A stretch of DNA of 64,000 bases from Asanoa siamensis (GTDB lineage Bacteria > Actinomycetota > Actinomycetes > Mycobacteriales > Micromonosporaceae). Below the pieces are notes generated by a model. It was not told where the DNA came from. It worked only from the letters and a program-made list of their open reading frames with translations, and ran no database searches. Below, in pieces: positions 8,507-16,289 of the stretch (position 1 is its first letter; every line of letters begins with the position of its first letter). The stretch lies in NCBI RefSeq assembly GCF_016862555.1, contig NZ_BONE01000017.1, forward strand, positions 1 to 64,000, given 5' to 3'. Both the position numbers and the translations under genes were made by a program.

Positions 8507-9652
8507 TCAGGAAAGGGTGGGAAGGCGGACCGCTGCCGACAGCGCGTAGCTGATCGCGCCGTGCAGCACCGCCTGGTCTCCGAGGACGGCCCGGCGCACG
8601 TCGGTCGCGGCCGGTGCCTTGGCGGAGACGAGGTTCTGGATGTGGTCCAGCGACGCGTCGTCGAGCTGTGCCGCCGCGCCGCTGAGCAGTACCCGGCCCG
8701 GGTCGACGACGCAGGCGCAGGAGATGACGAGCCGCGCCCAGGCGTCGAGCACCTCGTCGAGGTACGCCCGCGCGGCGGCGTTGGTGCCGGCGAGCGCGAT
8801 CAGCTCGCCGACCGGCGCCTCGGGGCGCCGGCCCGGATGCAGTGCCACGACCCGCTCGGCGATGGCGTTGGCCGACCATCGCGCCTCGAACGGCCCGACC
8901 CCGCCGTAGGCACGGTCCGGTTCCGGGTCGAGCGGCAGGAAGCCGACCTCCCCGGCGGCGCCGCTGGCACCGCGGCGGACCTTGCCGTCGAGGATGAGGC
9001 CGGCGCCGATGCCGTCGGCGACGTGCAGGAGCAGCAGGTCGTCGACGTCCTTGCCGGCACCGGCCACGCGCTCGCCGGCGGCCATCAGGTTGACGTCGTT
9101 GTCGACGACGACCGGAACACCGAGCTGCTGCTGCACCGACTGCCCGATCGGCCGCGCCTCGACGAGGCCGACCGAGGGGGCGAGCCGGACCGCGCCGTCC
9201 GACGAGACGCCGGGCACCGCGATCGCCACCCCGTAGAGGGCCGGCCGGTCGTCGCCGACGAGCTCCGCGACGAACTGGCAGACGGTCTCCACCACGTCGC
9301 CGCCCAGCCGGGCCGTGCGGTGCGCGATCACCGAACCGTTGCTGTCGGCGATCTCGCACGTGATCCGCGGTGGCTCCAGGGAAACGGCGGCCACCAGCTC
9401 GGCGCGCGGGTTGAACTCGAGCATCGCCCGCGGCCGCCCCGTCGTGGTGGCACCGGGGCCGCGTTCGATCAGGTAGCCCTCGGCGATCAGGTCGCGCACC
9501 AGGTTGGTGAGCGTCGCCGGGGGCAGCCCGGTGAGCTCGGCCAGGTCGGCGCGGGACAGGAGCTGCGCTTCCCGCGCAGCCGAGATCACCGACTGGCGCT
9601 TGATCTCACGCGACCGCTCCCGGCTGACCGGGCTGGTCGGTGTCTTCCCCAC
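8507..9652 (-). CDS. ROK-family transcriptional regulator
   Basis: A regulator of about 381 residues with an N-terminal winged helix (KRQSVISAAREAQLLSRADL then LTGLPPATLTNLVRDL, roughly residues 18-55) fused to a ROK sugar-binding domain (VPVVVDNDVNLMAAGERV and HVADGIGAGLILDGKV). As in the operon's ROK kinase, the cysteine zinc motif is absent. GTG 9652 is preferred over GTG 9661 because AAAGGG lies 8 bases upstream of it, while at 9661 the site would touch the start codon. It is the first gene of the operon and probably represses the importer and enzymes until the pathway substrate or a phosphorylated product binds. Confidence 0.88.
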   Translation of the reverse strand: MGKTPTSPVSRERSREIKRQSVISAAREAQLLSRADLAELTGLPPATLTNLVRDLIAEGYLIERGPGATTTGRPRAMLEFNPRAELVAAVSLEPPRITCEIADSNGSVIAHRTARLGGDVVETVCQFVAELVGDDRPALYGVAIAVPGVSSDGAVRLAPSVGLVEARPIGQSVQQQLGVPVVVDNDVNLMAAGERVAGAGKDVDDLLLLHVADGIGAGLILDGKVRRGASGAAGEVGFLPLDPEPDRAYGGVGPFEARWSANAIAERVVALHPGRRPEAPVGELIALAGTNAAARAYLDEVLDAWARLVISCACVVDPGRVLLSGAAAQLDDASLDHIQNLVSAKAPAATDVRRAVLGDQAVLHGAISYALSAAVRLPTLS

Positions 9653-9667
9653 GTCGATCACCCTTTC

Positions 9668-9696
9668 TTACTAGTGTGAAAAAAGTAGCGGGTCAA
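9668..9696 (-). promoter_or_regulatory. Promoter of the ROK/ABC/creatininase operon
   Basis: Read on the minus strand: -35 TTGACC (9691-9696), a 17-base spacer, then -10-like TAGTAA (9668-9673), just upstream of the regulator gene. TACT and AGTA half sites in the spacer and -10 form a loose inverted repeat that could be the ROK operator. Confidence 0.5.
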
Positions 9697-10119
9697 GTAA
9701 CGAAAAGATCTCGCTCAACGTCCCCCGCGTGGCCCGAACCGACCCGCGCTGGCCTGCGAAAACGACCTAATGTGGACGGACTGGCGAACCAAATCTGGAC
9801 AGGTTGCTTCAGATCGGCGGCCGGCCGATGGCCGGCGTCGGCTGGATTCTTTGGAGAACGAAAAAAATCGCCGCGCAAGTATTGACGGGTCTCCCGATAG
9901 ATCCTTAGCGTTGCGCACCGAAGGTCCTTCCAGCGCTGACGGCCCGGGCGGCGCTGCACCGCACCCCGTGACCGTCCACTGCGGACGCGGATTGTACGCG
10001 GTCTGAAACCGCGTGCCCACGCCACTTGTCACTCCCCCTGAACCGGCGGGTCGCAACGCGACAGACGTTGCGCCGCGCCGCGGCGTACCCCCGTATCCAC
10101 GACACGAAGAGGGATGCCT
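9697..10119. other. Divergent intergenic region with candidate promoter and hairpin
   Basis: This stretch has no gene. For the PIG-L gene a plausible promoter is TTGACG (9882-9887), a 17-base spacer and TTAGCG (9905-9910). Further on, ACGCGGT (9996-10002) and ACCGCGT (10008-10014) form a perfect 7-bp stem with a 5-base loop that would lie in the 5' leader. Otherwise I see no structure. Confidence 0.4.
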
Positions 10120-12807
10120 ATGAAATGGCGCGCCAAAACCGTGATCGCCGCGTGCGGCCTGTTGCTGCTGGGCCTGGCAAGCCCGGTGCAGGCCAAGCCG
10201 AGCGGGCCGATCGACCTGGACATCATGTTCATCGGCGCACACCCGGACGACGAGGCCGGCCAGCTCGGCATGTTCGGGTACTGGAACGAGACCCACGACA
10301 TGAAGGCGGGCGTCATCACGATGACGCGCGGCGAGGGCGGCGGCAACGCGGTCGGCCTCGAGGAGGGACCTGCGCTGGGCATCCTGCGGGAGGCCGAGGA
10401 GCGTCGCGCCGTCGGGTGGGCCGGGGTCGAGAACGTCTACAACCTCGACGCGCTGGACTTCTACTACACGGCGAGCGCGCCGCTGTCGGAGCAGATCTGG
10501 GGCTACCAGAACTCGCTGTCGCGCATCGTGCGGACCATCCGGACCACCCGGCCCGAGGTCATCGTCACGATGAACCCGTCGGCGACGCAGGGCAACCACG
10601 GCAACCACCAGGAAGCCGCGATGCTCGCCGTCGAGGCCTTCTACGCCGCGGCGGACCCCAACGCCTTCCCCGAGCAGATCCGCGACGAGGGGCTGAAGCC
10701 GTTCCGCGTCGCGCGCCTGTTCCAGGCCGGCGGCAGCGCGAGCGGCGCGAGCGGGCAGGCCTGCGAGACGTCGTTCACCCCGAACACGCCGACCGACGTC
10801 GTCTTCGGCACGTGGCAGGGCTACGAGTCCGCGCGCTACGACGGCACGCGATGGAACCAGATCAACGTCTTCGCCCGCCGCGAGTACGCGTCGCAGGGCT
10901 GGGGCAACACGGGTGACGCCACGACCAACCCGGCGAGCATCGGCTGCAACCGGATCACGATGATCGACAGCCGGACGCCGTACCCGAACCCGACCGTCGG
11001 CGGCACCGCGGCCCTGCAGGGCACCAGCATCCGGGCCCAGGGCGGCCTGCCGCTCGGCACCGAGTTGCACGTCCGCCCGCAGAACTGGGAGGTGCTGGCC
11101 GGTCAGCCGTTCGAGGTGAAGACCAACGTCCGCGCCGACAACGCACTCCCCGGTGCGAAGGTGACGCTGCGGGCGCCGGCCGGCTGGACCGTCCAGGGTC
11201 GCGGCGACATCGGCACGGTCACGCCGAACCGCGAGAAGGTCGCCACCTTCACCGTCACCCCGCCGGCGACGCTGGTGGCCGGCGAGCGGTTCCGGCTCGA
11301 CGCGACCATGACGACCAAGAAGGACGGTGCCGGCAGCAACTCCGCGCTGGTGCAGGCCACCGCTCCCGTCCGCGGCACGCTCGAGCCGCTGCCCGAGGTG
11401 GGCGACTTCCGCGAGTGGACCGAGCGCAACAAGGTGCAGTCGCTCGACGCGCTCATCAACGCGATGCTCAGCATCCCCAGCGGCGGCACCCGGCCGGTCC
11501 GGGTCGACCTCGACAACCACAGCGACCAGGTGCAGTCCGGCACGGTCGCGCTCAGCGTCCCCGCCGGCTTCGCCGTGGCCGAGGCGGAGCAGTCCTACAG
11601 CGGCCTGCGGCCGGGGACGCGCGGATCGGTCACCTTCACCGTGACCAACACCGACGCCTCGCTGCCGACGGCCAACCGGGCACCCAACGACGGCGCCTAC
11701 CCGGTGCGGATCACCACCAGCTACAACGGCGGCAGCGCCGTCGAGCCCGGCATCCTCAACCTGGTGCCCGTCACGACCGTCCCCAAGGCGGCCGCGGCGC
11801 CGGTCGTCGACGGCACGGCCGACGCGGGTGAGTACACCGGCGAGGTCATCGACATCTCGACCCGCTGGGAGGGCACGGCCGCGCCGGCCGCCGACATCTC
11901 CGGCACCGCCCGGCTGACCTACACCGACGACGCGATCTACGCGCTGTTCGACGTCACCGACGACGTGCTCGGCTCGGTGCTGCCGCCGGAGGACTGCAAG
12001 CGGCCGCGGCGCAACGACAACATCGAGTTCGGCATCGACCCGCGCGGCGGCTCGCCGAACACCTCCACGGTGTTCAACGTGGCGCTGTTCCCGACGACCA
12101 AGGACCCGGCCAACGGCAACCCGCCGTGCTACGCCCGTGAGCGGGACAACCACCAGGGTGCCGGTCCGGAGACGGCGCCGGGGATGCAGGTCGCCTCGGT
12201 CGTGTCCACCAGCCCGTACACGGGTTACCGGATCGAGGTGAAGGTCCCGTTCAGCGTGCTGCCGGACGGCATCGACGCGGCCCGGATGGGCCTCAACATC
12301 CTCGTGAACGACTCGGACACGCAGGACCTGGCCGGCCAGACCCGGGTGGGCTGGTCGACGTGGAGCGGCGTGCGGGCCGACCCGTGGCGCTGGGGCGTGG
12401 CGCGCCTGGCCGGGTTCACCACCCAGCCGTCGGCGCCGAAGGAGCCGATCATCCCGGACACCGCGGCGATGAGCGTCAACTCGCCGCAGACGATCCTGCA
12501 GTCGAGCCGGGACAAGGTGGCCCCGGGCGGCTGGACGGCGCTGCGGGACGACACGATCCGGATCAGGGACGTGCGTACGCGGCACAACGCGGTGCAGGTC
12601 GAGCTCAAGGCGCGGGAGAAGGGCGTCGCCCGGCTGTTCGTCTGGGACGGCACCCGGATCCTGTCGAGCGCGACCGTCGAGTTCGGCCGCGGCGGCGAGA
12701 AGTCGGCGTCGCTGCCGCTGACCGGGGCGCTACCGGCCGGCACAGACCTGCTGGTGTCGTACCAGGCCGGCGACGCCACCACCGGGATCGCCCGGAAGCT
12801 CCGCTGA
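10120..12807 (+). CDS. Secreted PIG-L-family deacetylase with sugar-binding C-terminal domain
   Basis: An 895-residue exported protein. A signal peptide (KWRAKTVIAACGLLLLGLAS, cleavage after VQA) is followed by a PIG-L/LmbE deacetylase domain with the zinc motif AHPDDE (about residue 40) and the second ligand site NHGNHQEAA. The domain removes acetyl groups from N-acetylglucosaminyl compounds. The middle is made of Ig-like beta domains. From about residue 560 a CBM9-like carbohydrate-binding domain follows (VVDGTADAGEYTGE, then TYTDDAIYALFDVTDDVL). The second ATG (10120) is chosen because AGAGGG lies 6-7 bases before it, whereas ATG 10114 abuts that site. It probably deacetylates extracellular glycans and is transcribed alone, ending at a strong terminator. 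Confidence 0.88.
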   Translation: MKWRAKTVIAACGLLLLGLASPVQAKPSGPIDLDIMFIGAHPDDEAGQLGMFGYWNETHDMKAGVITMTRGEGGGNAVGLEEGPALGILREAEERRAVGWAGVENVYNLDALDFYYTASAPLSEQIWGYQNSLSRIVRTIRTTRPEVIVTMNPSATQGNHGNHQEAAMLAVEAFYAAADPNAFPEQIRDEGLKPFRVARLFQAGGSASGASGQACETSFTPNTPTDVVFGTWQGYESARYDGTRWNQINVFARREYASQGWGNTGDATTNPASIGCNRITMIDSRTPYPNPTVGGTAALQGTSIRAQGGLPLGTELHVRPQNWEVLAGQPFEVKTNVRADNALPGAKVTLRAPAGWTVQGRGDIGTVTPNREKVATFTVTPPATLVAGERFRLDATMTTKKDGAGSNSALVQATAPVRGTLEPLPEVGDFREWTERNKVQSLDALINAMLSIPSGGTRPVRVDLDNHSDQVQSGTVALSVPAGFAVAEAEQSYSGLRPGTRGSVTFTVTNTDASLPTANRAPNDGAYPVRITTSYNGGSAVEPGILNLVPVTTVPKAAAAPVVDGTADAGEYTGEVIDISTRWEGTAAPAADISGTARLTYTDDAIYALFDVTDDVLGSVLPPEDCKRPRRNDNIEFGIDPRGGSPNTSTVFNVALFPTTKDPANGNPPCYARERDNHQGAGPETAPGMQVASVVSTSPYTGYRIEVKVPFSVLPDGIDAARMGLNILVNDSDTQDLAGQTRVGWSTWSGVRADPWRWGVARLAGFTTQPSAPKEPIIPDTAAMSVNSPQTILQSSRDKVAPGGWTALRDDTIRIRDVRTRHNAVQVELKAREKGVARLFVWDGTRILSSATVEFGRGGEKSASLPLTGALPAGTDLLVSYQAGDATTGIARKLR

Positions 12808-12822
12808 CAAACCACCTGTGAC

Positions 12823-12850
12823 GAGGGGGCCGGCATCCGCCGGCCCCCTC
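12823..12850. terminator. Bidirectional terminator, 12-bp perfect stem
   Basis: GAGGGGGCCGGC (12823-12834), loop ATCC, GCCGGCCCCCTC (12839-12850), followed on the plus strand by ATCGCTTTT. It serves the PIG-L gene and overlaps the stop codon of the convergent TetR gene. Confidence 0.85.
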
Positions 12851-13451
12851 ATCGCTTTTCGGCGAGCAGGGCGTCGACGAGGTCCGAGACGGGGCCGAGG
12901 AGGTCCTGTTCGGTCGCGGCGGCGAGCGGTTGGATGCTCATCGAGGTGCGCAACAGGGCCATGCCCAGCGTGGTGGCCAGCAGGATCTGCGCGCGCAGCA
13001 GGGTCTCGGGCCCCGCCGGCGACGCCGCGGCCATCCGTTCGCTGAGCGACTGCAGGAACTCGCGGCGCACGTTGTCGACGTGCTCGTCGCCGGAGGAGCG
13101 CAGGAGCAGCAGGAGCGTGTCGGGCAGGCGGCCGCCGTCGCTGGTGGCGCCGACCATCCGGCGGGCGATGCTCGGCGCGATCGCCTCGAGGCTTGTGTCG
13201 CCCGCGTCGCGGCGCAGGTCGGTCACCGCGGCCGCCAGGCACGCCTCGAACAGGCCCTCCTTCGACGCGAAGTACCGGCTGATCAGCGCGACGTTCACAC
13301 CCGCCTCGTCCGCGATCTCCCGCACCGTCGTCGACGCGTAGCCGTCGCGGGCGAACCGCCGGCTCGCCACCTGCAGCAGCGCCTCGCGGGTCTGCGCCGC
13401 GTTGCGCGTGCGGCGCACACCGCCGGCGGTGTCCTGGCTCGTCGCGCGCAC
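12849..13451 (-). CDS. TetR-family transcriptional regulator
   Basis: A 200-residue regulator. The helix-turn-helix is TVREIADEAGVNVALISRYF followed by ASKEGLFEACL, the usual TetR arrangement near residues 30-60; the C-terminal helical part is the ligand domain. GTG 13451 is chosen because AGGAGG lies 5 bases upstream of it; the longer reading from 13508 would put extra residues ahead of the family's normal start and run into the operator. It is divergent from the MFS exporter at 13576, the classical arrangement of a drug-efflux repressor. Imperfect palindromes between the two genes are its likely operators. Confidence 0.9.
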   Translation of the reverse strand: MRATSQDTAGGVRRTRNAAQTREALLQVASRRFARDGYASTTVREIADEAGVNVALISRYFASKEGLFEACLAAAVTDLRRDAGDTSLEAIAPSIARRMVGATSDGGRLPDTLLLLLRSSGDEHVDNVRREFLQSLSERMAAASPAGPETLLRAQILLATTLGMALLRTSMSIQPLAAATEQDLLGPVSDLVDALLAEKR

Positions 13452-13498
13452 CGTGACCTCCTCGCGTCCGGTACAGAGCGTAACGCCTTCGGAATGTG

Positions 13499-13557
13499 AA
13501 GTAAACAACTGTTGACTTAGTCCGGCGAAGATCCATAATAAGTAAGCGCACGTTTAC
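13499..13557 (+). promoter_or_regulatory. MFS promoter with two candidate TetR operators
   Basis: -35 TTGACT (13512-13517), a 16-base spacer, -10 CATAAT (13534-13539). A 20-bp inverted repeat at 13499-13518 (AAGTAAACAACTGTTGACTT, 8 of 10 pairs complementary) covers the -35, and a second imperfect one, GTAAGCGCACGTTTAC (13542-13557), lies after the -10. Both contain TAA/TTA-type half sites, as expected for a repressor of this gene pair. Confidence 0.6.
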
Positions 13558-13575
13558 ATCTAGCCGGGGGACGTC

Positions 13576-15075
13576 ATGACCCAGACCATCGCGGAGCCGC
13601 GCGCGACCGCTTCCACCACCGCCGACGGCGCGGCCCGCCACGGCGGCCTGCTGGTGCTCTACCTGTCCCTGGGTGGCCTGGCCTTCGCCGTGCTGCAGTC
13701 GCTCGTCGCGCCCGCGCTGTCGACGATCGGCCGGGACCTCGGCGTCTCCACCGCCGACGCCAGTTGGGTGATCACGGCGTACCTGCTCTCGGCCTCGGTC
13801 CTGACGCCCATCCTCGGCCGCCTCGGCGACATGGTCGGCAAGCGCAAGGTCCTGATCGGCGTCCTGGTCGCCCTCGGCGCGGGCACCCTGATCTCGGCGC
13901 TGGCGCCGAACCTGTCCGTGCTGATCGTCGGCCGGGCGCTGCAGGGCGCGGCCGGCGCGATCCTGCCCCTGTCGATCGGCATGGTCCGCGACGAGTTGCC
14001 CCGCGAGAAGGTCAGCGTCACGGTCGGCCTGCTGTCCGCGATCTTCGGCATCGGCGCCGGCGTCGGCATCGTCGCCGCCGGGCCGATCGTGGAGCACCTC
14101 TCCTGGCACTGGCTGTTCTGGCTGCCGCTCGTCCTGGTCGTCGTCGCCCTGCTCGGCGCCGTCTTCGGCATGAAGGAATCACCGGTACGCACACCCGGCC
14201 GGCTCGACGTGCTCGGCGCCGGCATCCTCTCGGTCTCGCTCGTCTCCCTCCTGCTGGCCATCAGCAAGGGCCAGGGCTGGGGCTGGGGCGACGCGAAGAC
14301 CGTCACGCTGCTCGCGCTGGGCGTCGTCACGCTGGTCGCGTTCGTCGTCGTCGAGACCCGGGTCAAGGCGCCGCTCATCGACATGCGCCTGATGCGCCTG
14401 CGCGGGGTCTGGCCCACCGACCTCGTCGCCCTGATCCTCGGCTTCGCGATGTTCGGCACGTTCGTGCTCGTGCCGACGCTGCTGCAACTGCCCGCGGCCA
14501 CCGGTTACGGCTTCGGCAAGTCCGTCTCGCAGTCGGGTCTGTTCCTGCTGCCGACCGTCGTCACGATGGTGGTCTTCGGCCCGCTGGCCGGCATGCTCAA
14601 TCGGCGGTACGGCCCGAAGCTGCCCATGTTCCTCGGCTCCGTCGCCGTCGTCGCCGCGTTCCTCCTGCCGGCCCTGAGCCACGGCGCGACCTGGCAGATC
14701 CTGGCCTCGGGCATCCTCACGGGCGCCGGCATCGGCTTGTCCTTCGCGGCCATGTCCAACGCGCTGATCGAGGCCGTCCCGCCCACGCAGACCGGCGAGG
14801 CCACGAGCGTCAACACCATCGCCCGTACGATCGGCAGCAGCATCGGCACGGCCGTCGTCTCGATGATCATCACGTCGAACTCCACCCCGCAGGGCCTCCC
14901 CACCGATGCCGCCTTCACCACCGGCTTCTGGGCCTGCGCCGGCGTGGCCGTGGTCGCCGTCGTCGCGGTGCTGGCGCTGCCGTCGGCCCGCAAGCGTCAC
15001 GAGCAGGCCGTCGCCCTGGGCGTCACCGACGTGCCACCGGAGCCTGAGTTCACGCCGCACCACCAGAAGGCCTGA
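13576..15075 (+). CDS. MFS multidrug exporter, DHA2 (14-TM) family
   Basis: A 499-residue membrane protein with about 14 hydrophobic segments. Motif A appears as GRLGDMVGKRKVLI, and motif C-like glycine-rich stretches (IFGIGAGVGIVAAGPIVEHL) identify a drug:proton antiporter of the EmrB/QacA type. The start ATG has GGGGGA a few bases upstream. It probably exports a hydrophobic toxic compound across the cytoplasmic membrane under control of the divergent TetR repressor. The substrate cannot be read from the sequence. Confidence 0.92.
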   Translation: MTQTIAEPRATASTTADGAARHGGLLVLYLSLGGLAFAVLQSLVAPALSTIGRDLGVSTADASWVITAYLLSASVLTPILGRLGDMVGKRKVLIGVLVALGAGTLISALAPNLSVLIVGRALQGAAGAILPLSIGMVRDELPREKVSVTVGLLSAIFGIGAGVGIVAAGPIVEHLSWHWLFWLPLVLVVVALLGAVFGMKESPVRTPGRLDVLGAGILSVSLVSLLLAISKGQGWGWGDAKTVTLLALGVVTLVAFVVVETRVKAPLIDMRLMRLRGVWPTDLVALILGFAMFGTFVLVPTLLQLPAATGYGFGKSVSQSGLFLLPTVVTMVVFGPLAGMLNRRYGPKLPMFLGSVAVVAAFLLPALSHGATWQILASGILTGAGIGLSFAAMSNALIEAVPPTQTGEATSVNTIARTIGSSIGTAVVSMIITSNSTPQGLPTDAAFTTGFWACAGVAVVAVVAVLALPSARKRHEQAVALGVTDVPPEPEFTPHHQKA

Positions 15076-15174
15076 CCCCGAGCGGGCTTTCCGGGGAAGA
15101 CCGGGGCTCTCCCGGATATGCCCGCGGCCCGCGACCTGGTCACCCTGGTACAGCCGACGAGAAGGGGGACCAGG

Positions 15175-16242
15175 GTGCGGCGCACACATCGGCTGCTGGT
15201 GGCGGCGATCACCGCGGCGGCGCTCGTCGTCGCACCGGCGACCGCCGCCGCCGCGGGCGGGAACGACCTGCGGCGGGAACTGGACGACCTGGTGGCCGCC
15301 GGTGCGGTGGGTGCGCTGGCCGAGGTCCGCGACGGCCACGCGGTGCGGCGGGCCGCCAGTGGTGTCGCCGAGCGGGAGACCACGCGACCGGTGCCGCTCG
15401 ACGGCCGGTTCCGGGCCGGCAGCATCACGAAGACGTTCGTCGCGACCGTCGTGCTGCAACTCGTCGACGACGGGTCGCTGCGGCTGGACGACACGGTCGA
15501 GCGGTGGCTGCCCGGCGGCCATGGCGTCACGGTGCGCGACCTGCTCGACCACACCAGCGGAGTGCCCGACTACCGGCCCACCCTCGTGCTGCCGCCGGCT
15601 CCGGAGTTCCTCGACCACCGGTGGCGCACCTGGACGGCGGCCGAGTTGATCGCTCGGGCCGTCACTCAGGAGCCGCCCGCCGCGGGGTTCTCCTACTCGA
15701 ACACCAACTACCTCCTGCTCGGCGAGATCGTCGAGGCGGTGACCGGCGGCACGTACGGCGACGAGGTCCGGCGGCGGATCATCCGCCCGCTGCGGTTGAC
15801 CGGCACCTCGATGCCGGGGACGGCGACGCGGATCCGCGGGCCGCACCCCCACGGCTACGTGCCGATCGGTCGGGACCTCGTGGACTACACCGAGATGAAC
15901 CCGTCGGTGATGGGCGCGAGCGGGGAACTGATCTCCACGACGCGCGACCTCAACCGGTTCTTCGCCGCCCTGCTCGACGGCCGGCTGGTGCCACGGCGTC
16001 TGCTCGACGAGATGCGGACACCGGGCACCGACGCCGGCCGGTACGGTCTCGGGCTGGCCTGGCGGGACACCTCGTGCGGCACGCGCGTGTACGGCAACGA
16101 CGGCGACGCGCTGGCGTACCAGTCCTGGTCCTTCTCCACCATGGACGGTCGGCGACAGGTCACGCTGGCGCTGACGCCGACCTTCGACAGCGATCTCGAC
16201 CCCGCCGTCGACGCCTTCCTGGACCGGGTCTTCTGCCGGTGA
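15175..16242 (+). CDS. Secreted serine hydrolase, class C beta-lactamase / D,D-carboxypeptidase fold
   Basis: A 355-residue exported protein with an N-terminal signal peptide (RRTHRLLVAAITAAALVVAP, then ATAAAA). The penicillin-binding-type active site is present: SITK (SxxK nucleophile motif), YSNTNY (YxN motif) and a later GNDGDA block in the place of the HxG/KTG element. DLLDHTSGVPDY is typical of the family. GTG 15175 is chosen because GGGGG lies about 6 bases upstream and the signal peptide then starts correctly. Family members are D-alanyl-D-alanine carboxypeptidases, esterases or beta-lactamases; the exact activity cannot be decided. It ends at a perfect terminator shared with the convergent protease gene. 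Confidence 0.87.
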   Translation: MRRTHRLLVAAITAAALVVAPATAAAAGGNDLRRELDDLVAAGAVGALAEVRDGHAVRRAASGVAERETTRPVPLDGRFRAGSITKTFVATVVLQLVDDGSLRLDDTVERWLPGGHGVTVRDLLDHTSGVPDYRPTLVLPPAPEFLDHRWRTWTAAELIARAVTQEPPAAGFSYSNTNYLLLGEIVEAVTGGTYGDEVRRRIIRPLRLTGTSMPGTATRIRGPHPHGYVPIGRDLVDYTEMNPSVMGASGELISTTRDLNRFFAALLDGRLVPRRLLDEMRTPGTDAGRYGLGLAWRDTSCGTRVYGNDGDALAYQSWSFSTMDGRRQVTLALTPTFDSDLDPAVDAFLDRVFCR

Positions 16243-16248
16243 CGAGGT

Positions 16249-16274
16249 GCGGTCGGGCCGCGCGGCCCGACCGC
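16249..16274. terminator. Bidirectional terminator, 11-bp perfect stem
   Basis: GCGGTCGGGCC (16249-16259), loop GCGC, GGCCCGACCGC (16264-16274) in the 47-base gap between convergent genes. Confidence 0.8.
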
Positions 16275-16289
16275 TACCGGCTGCGTGAC

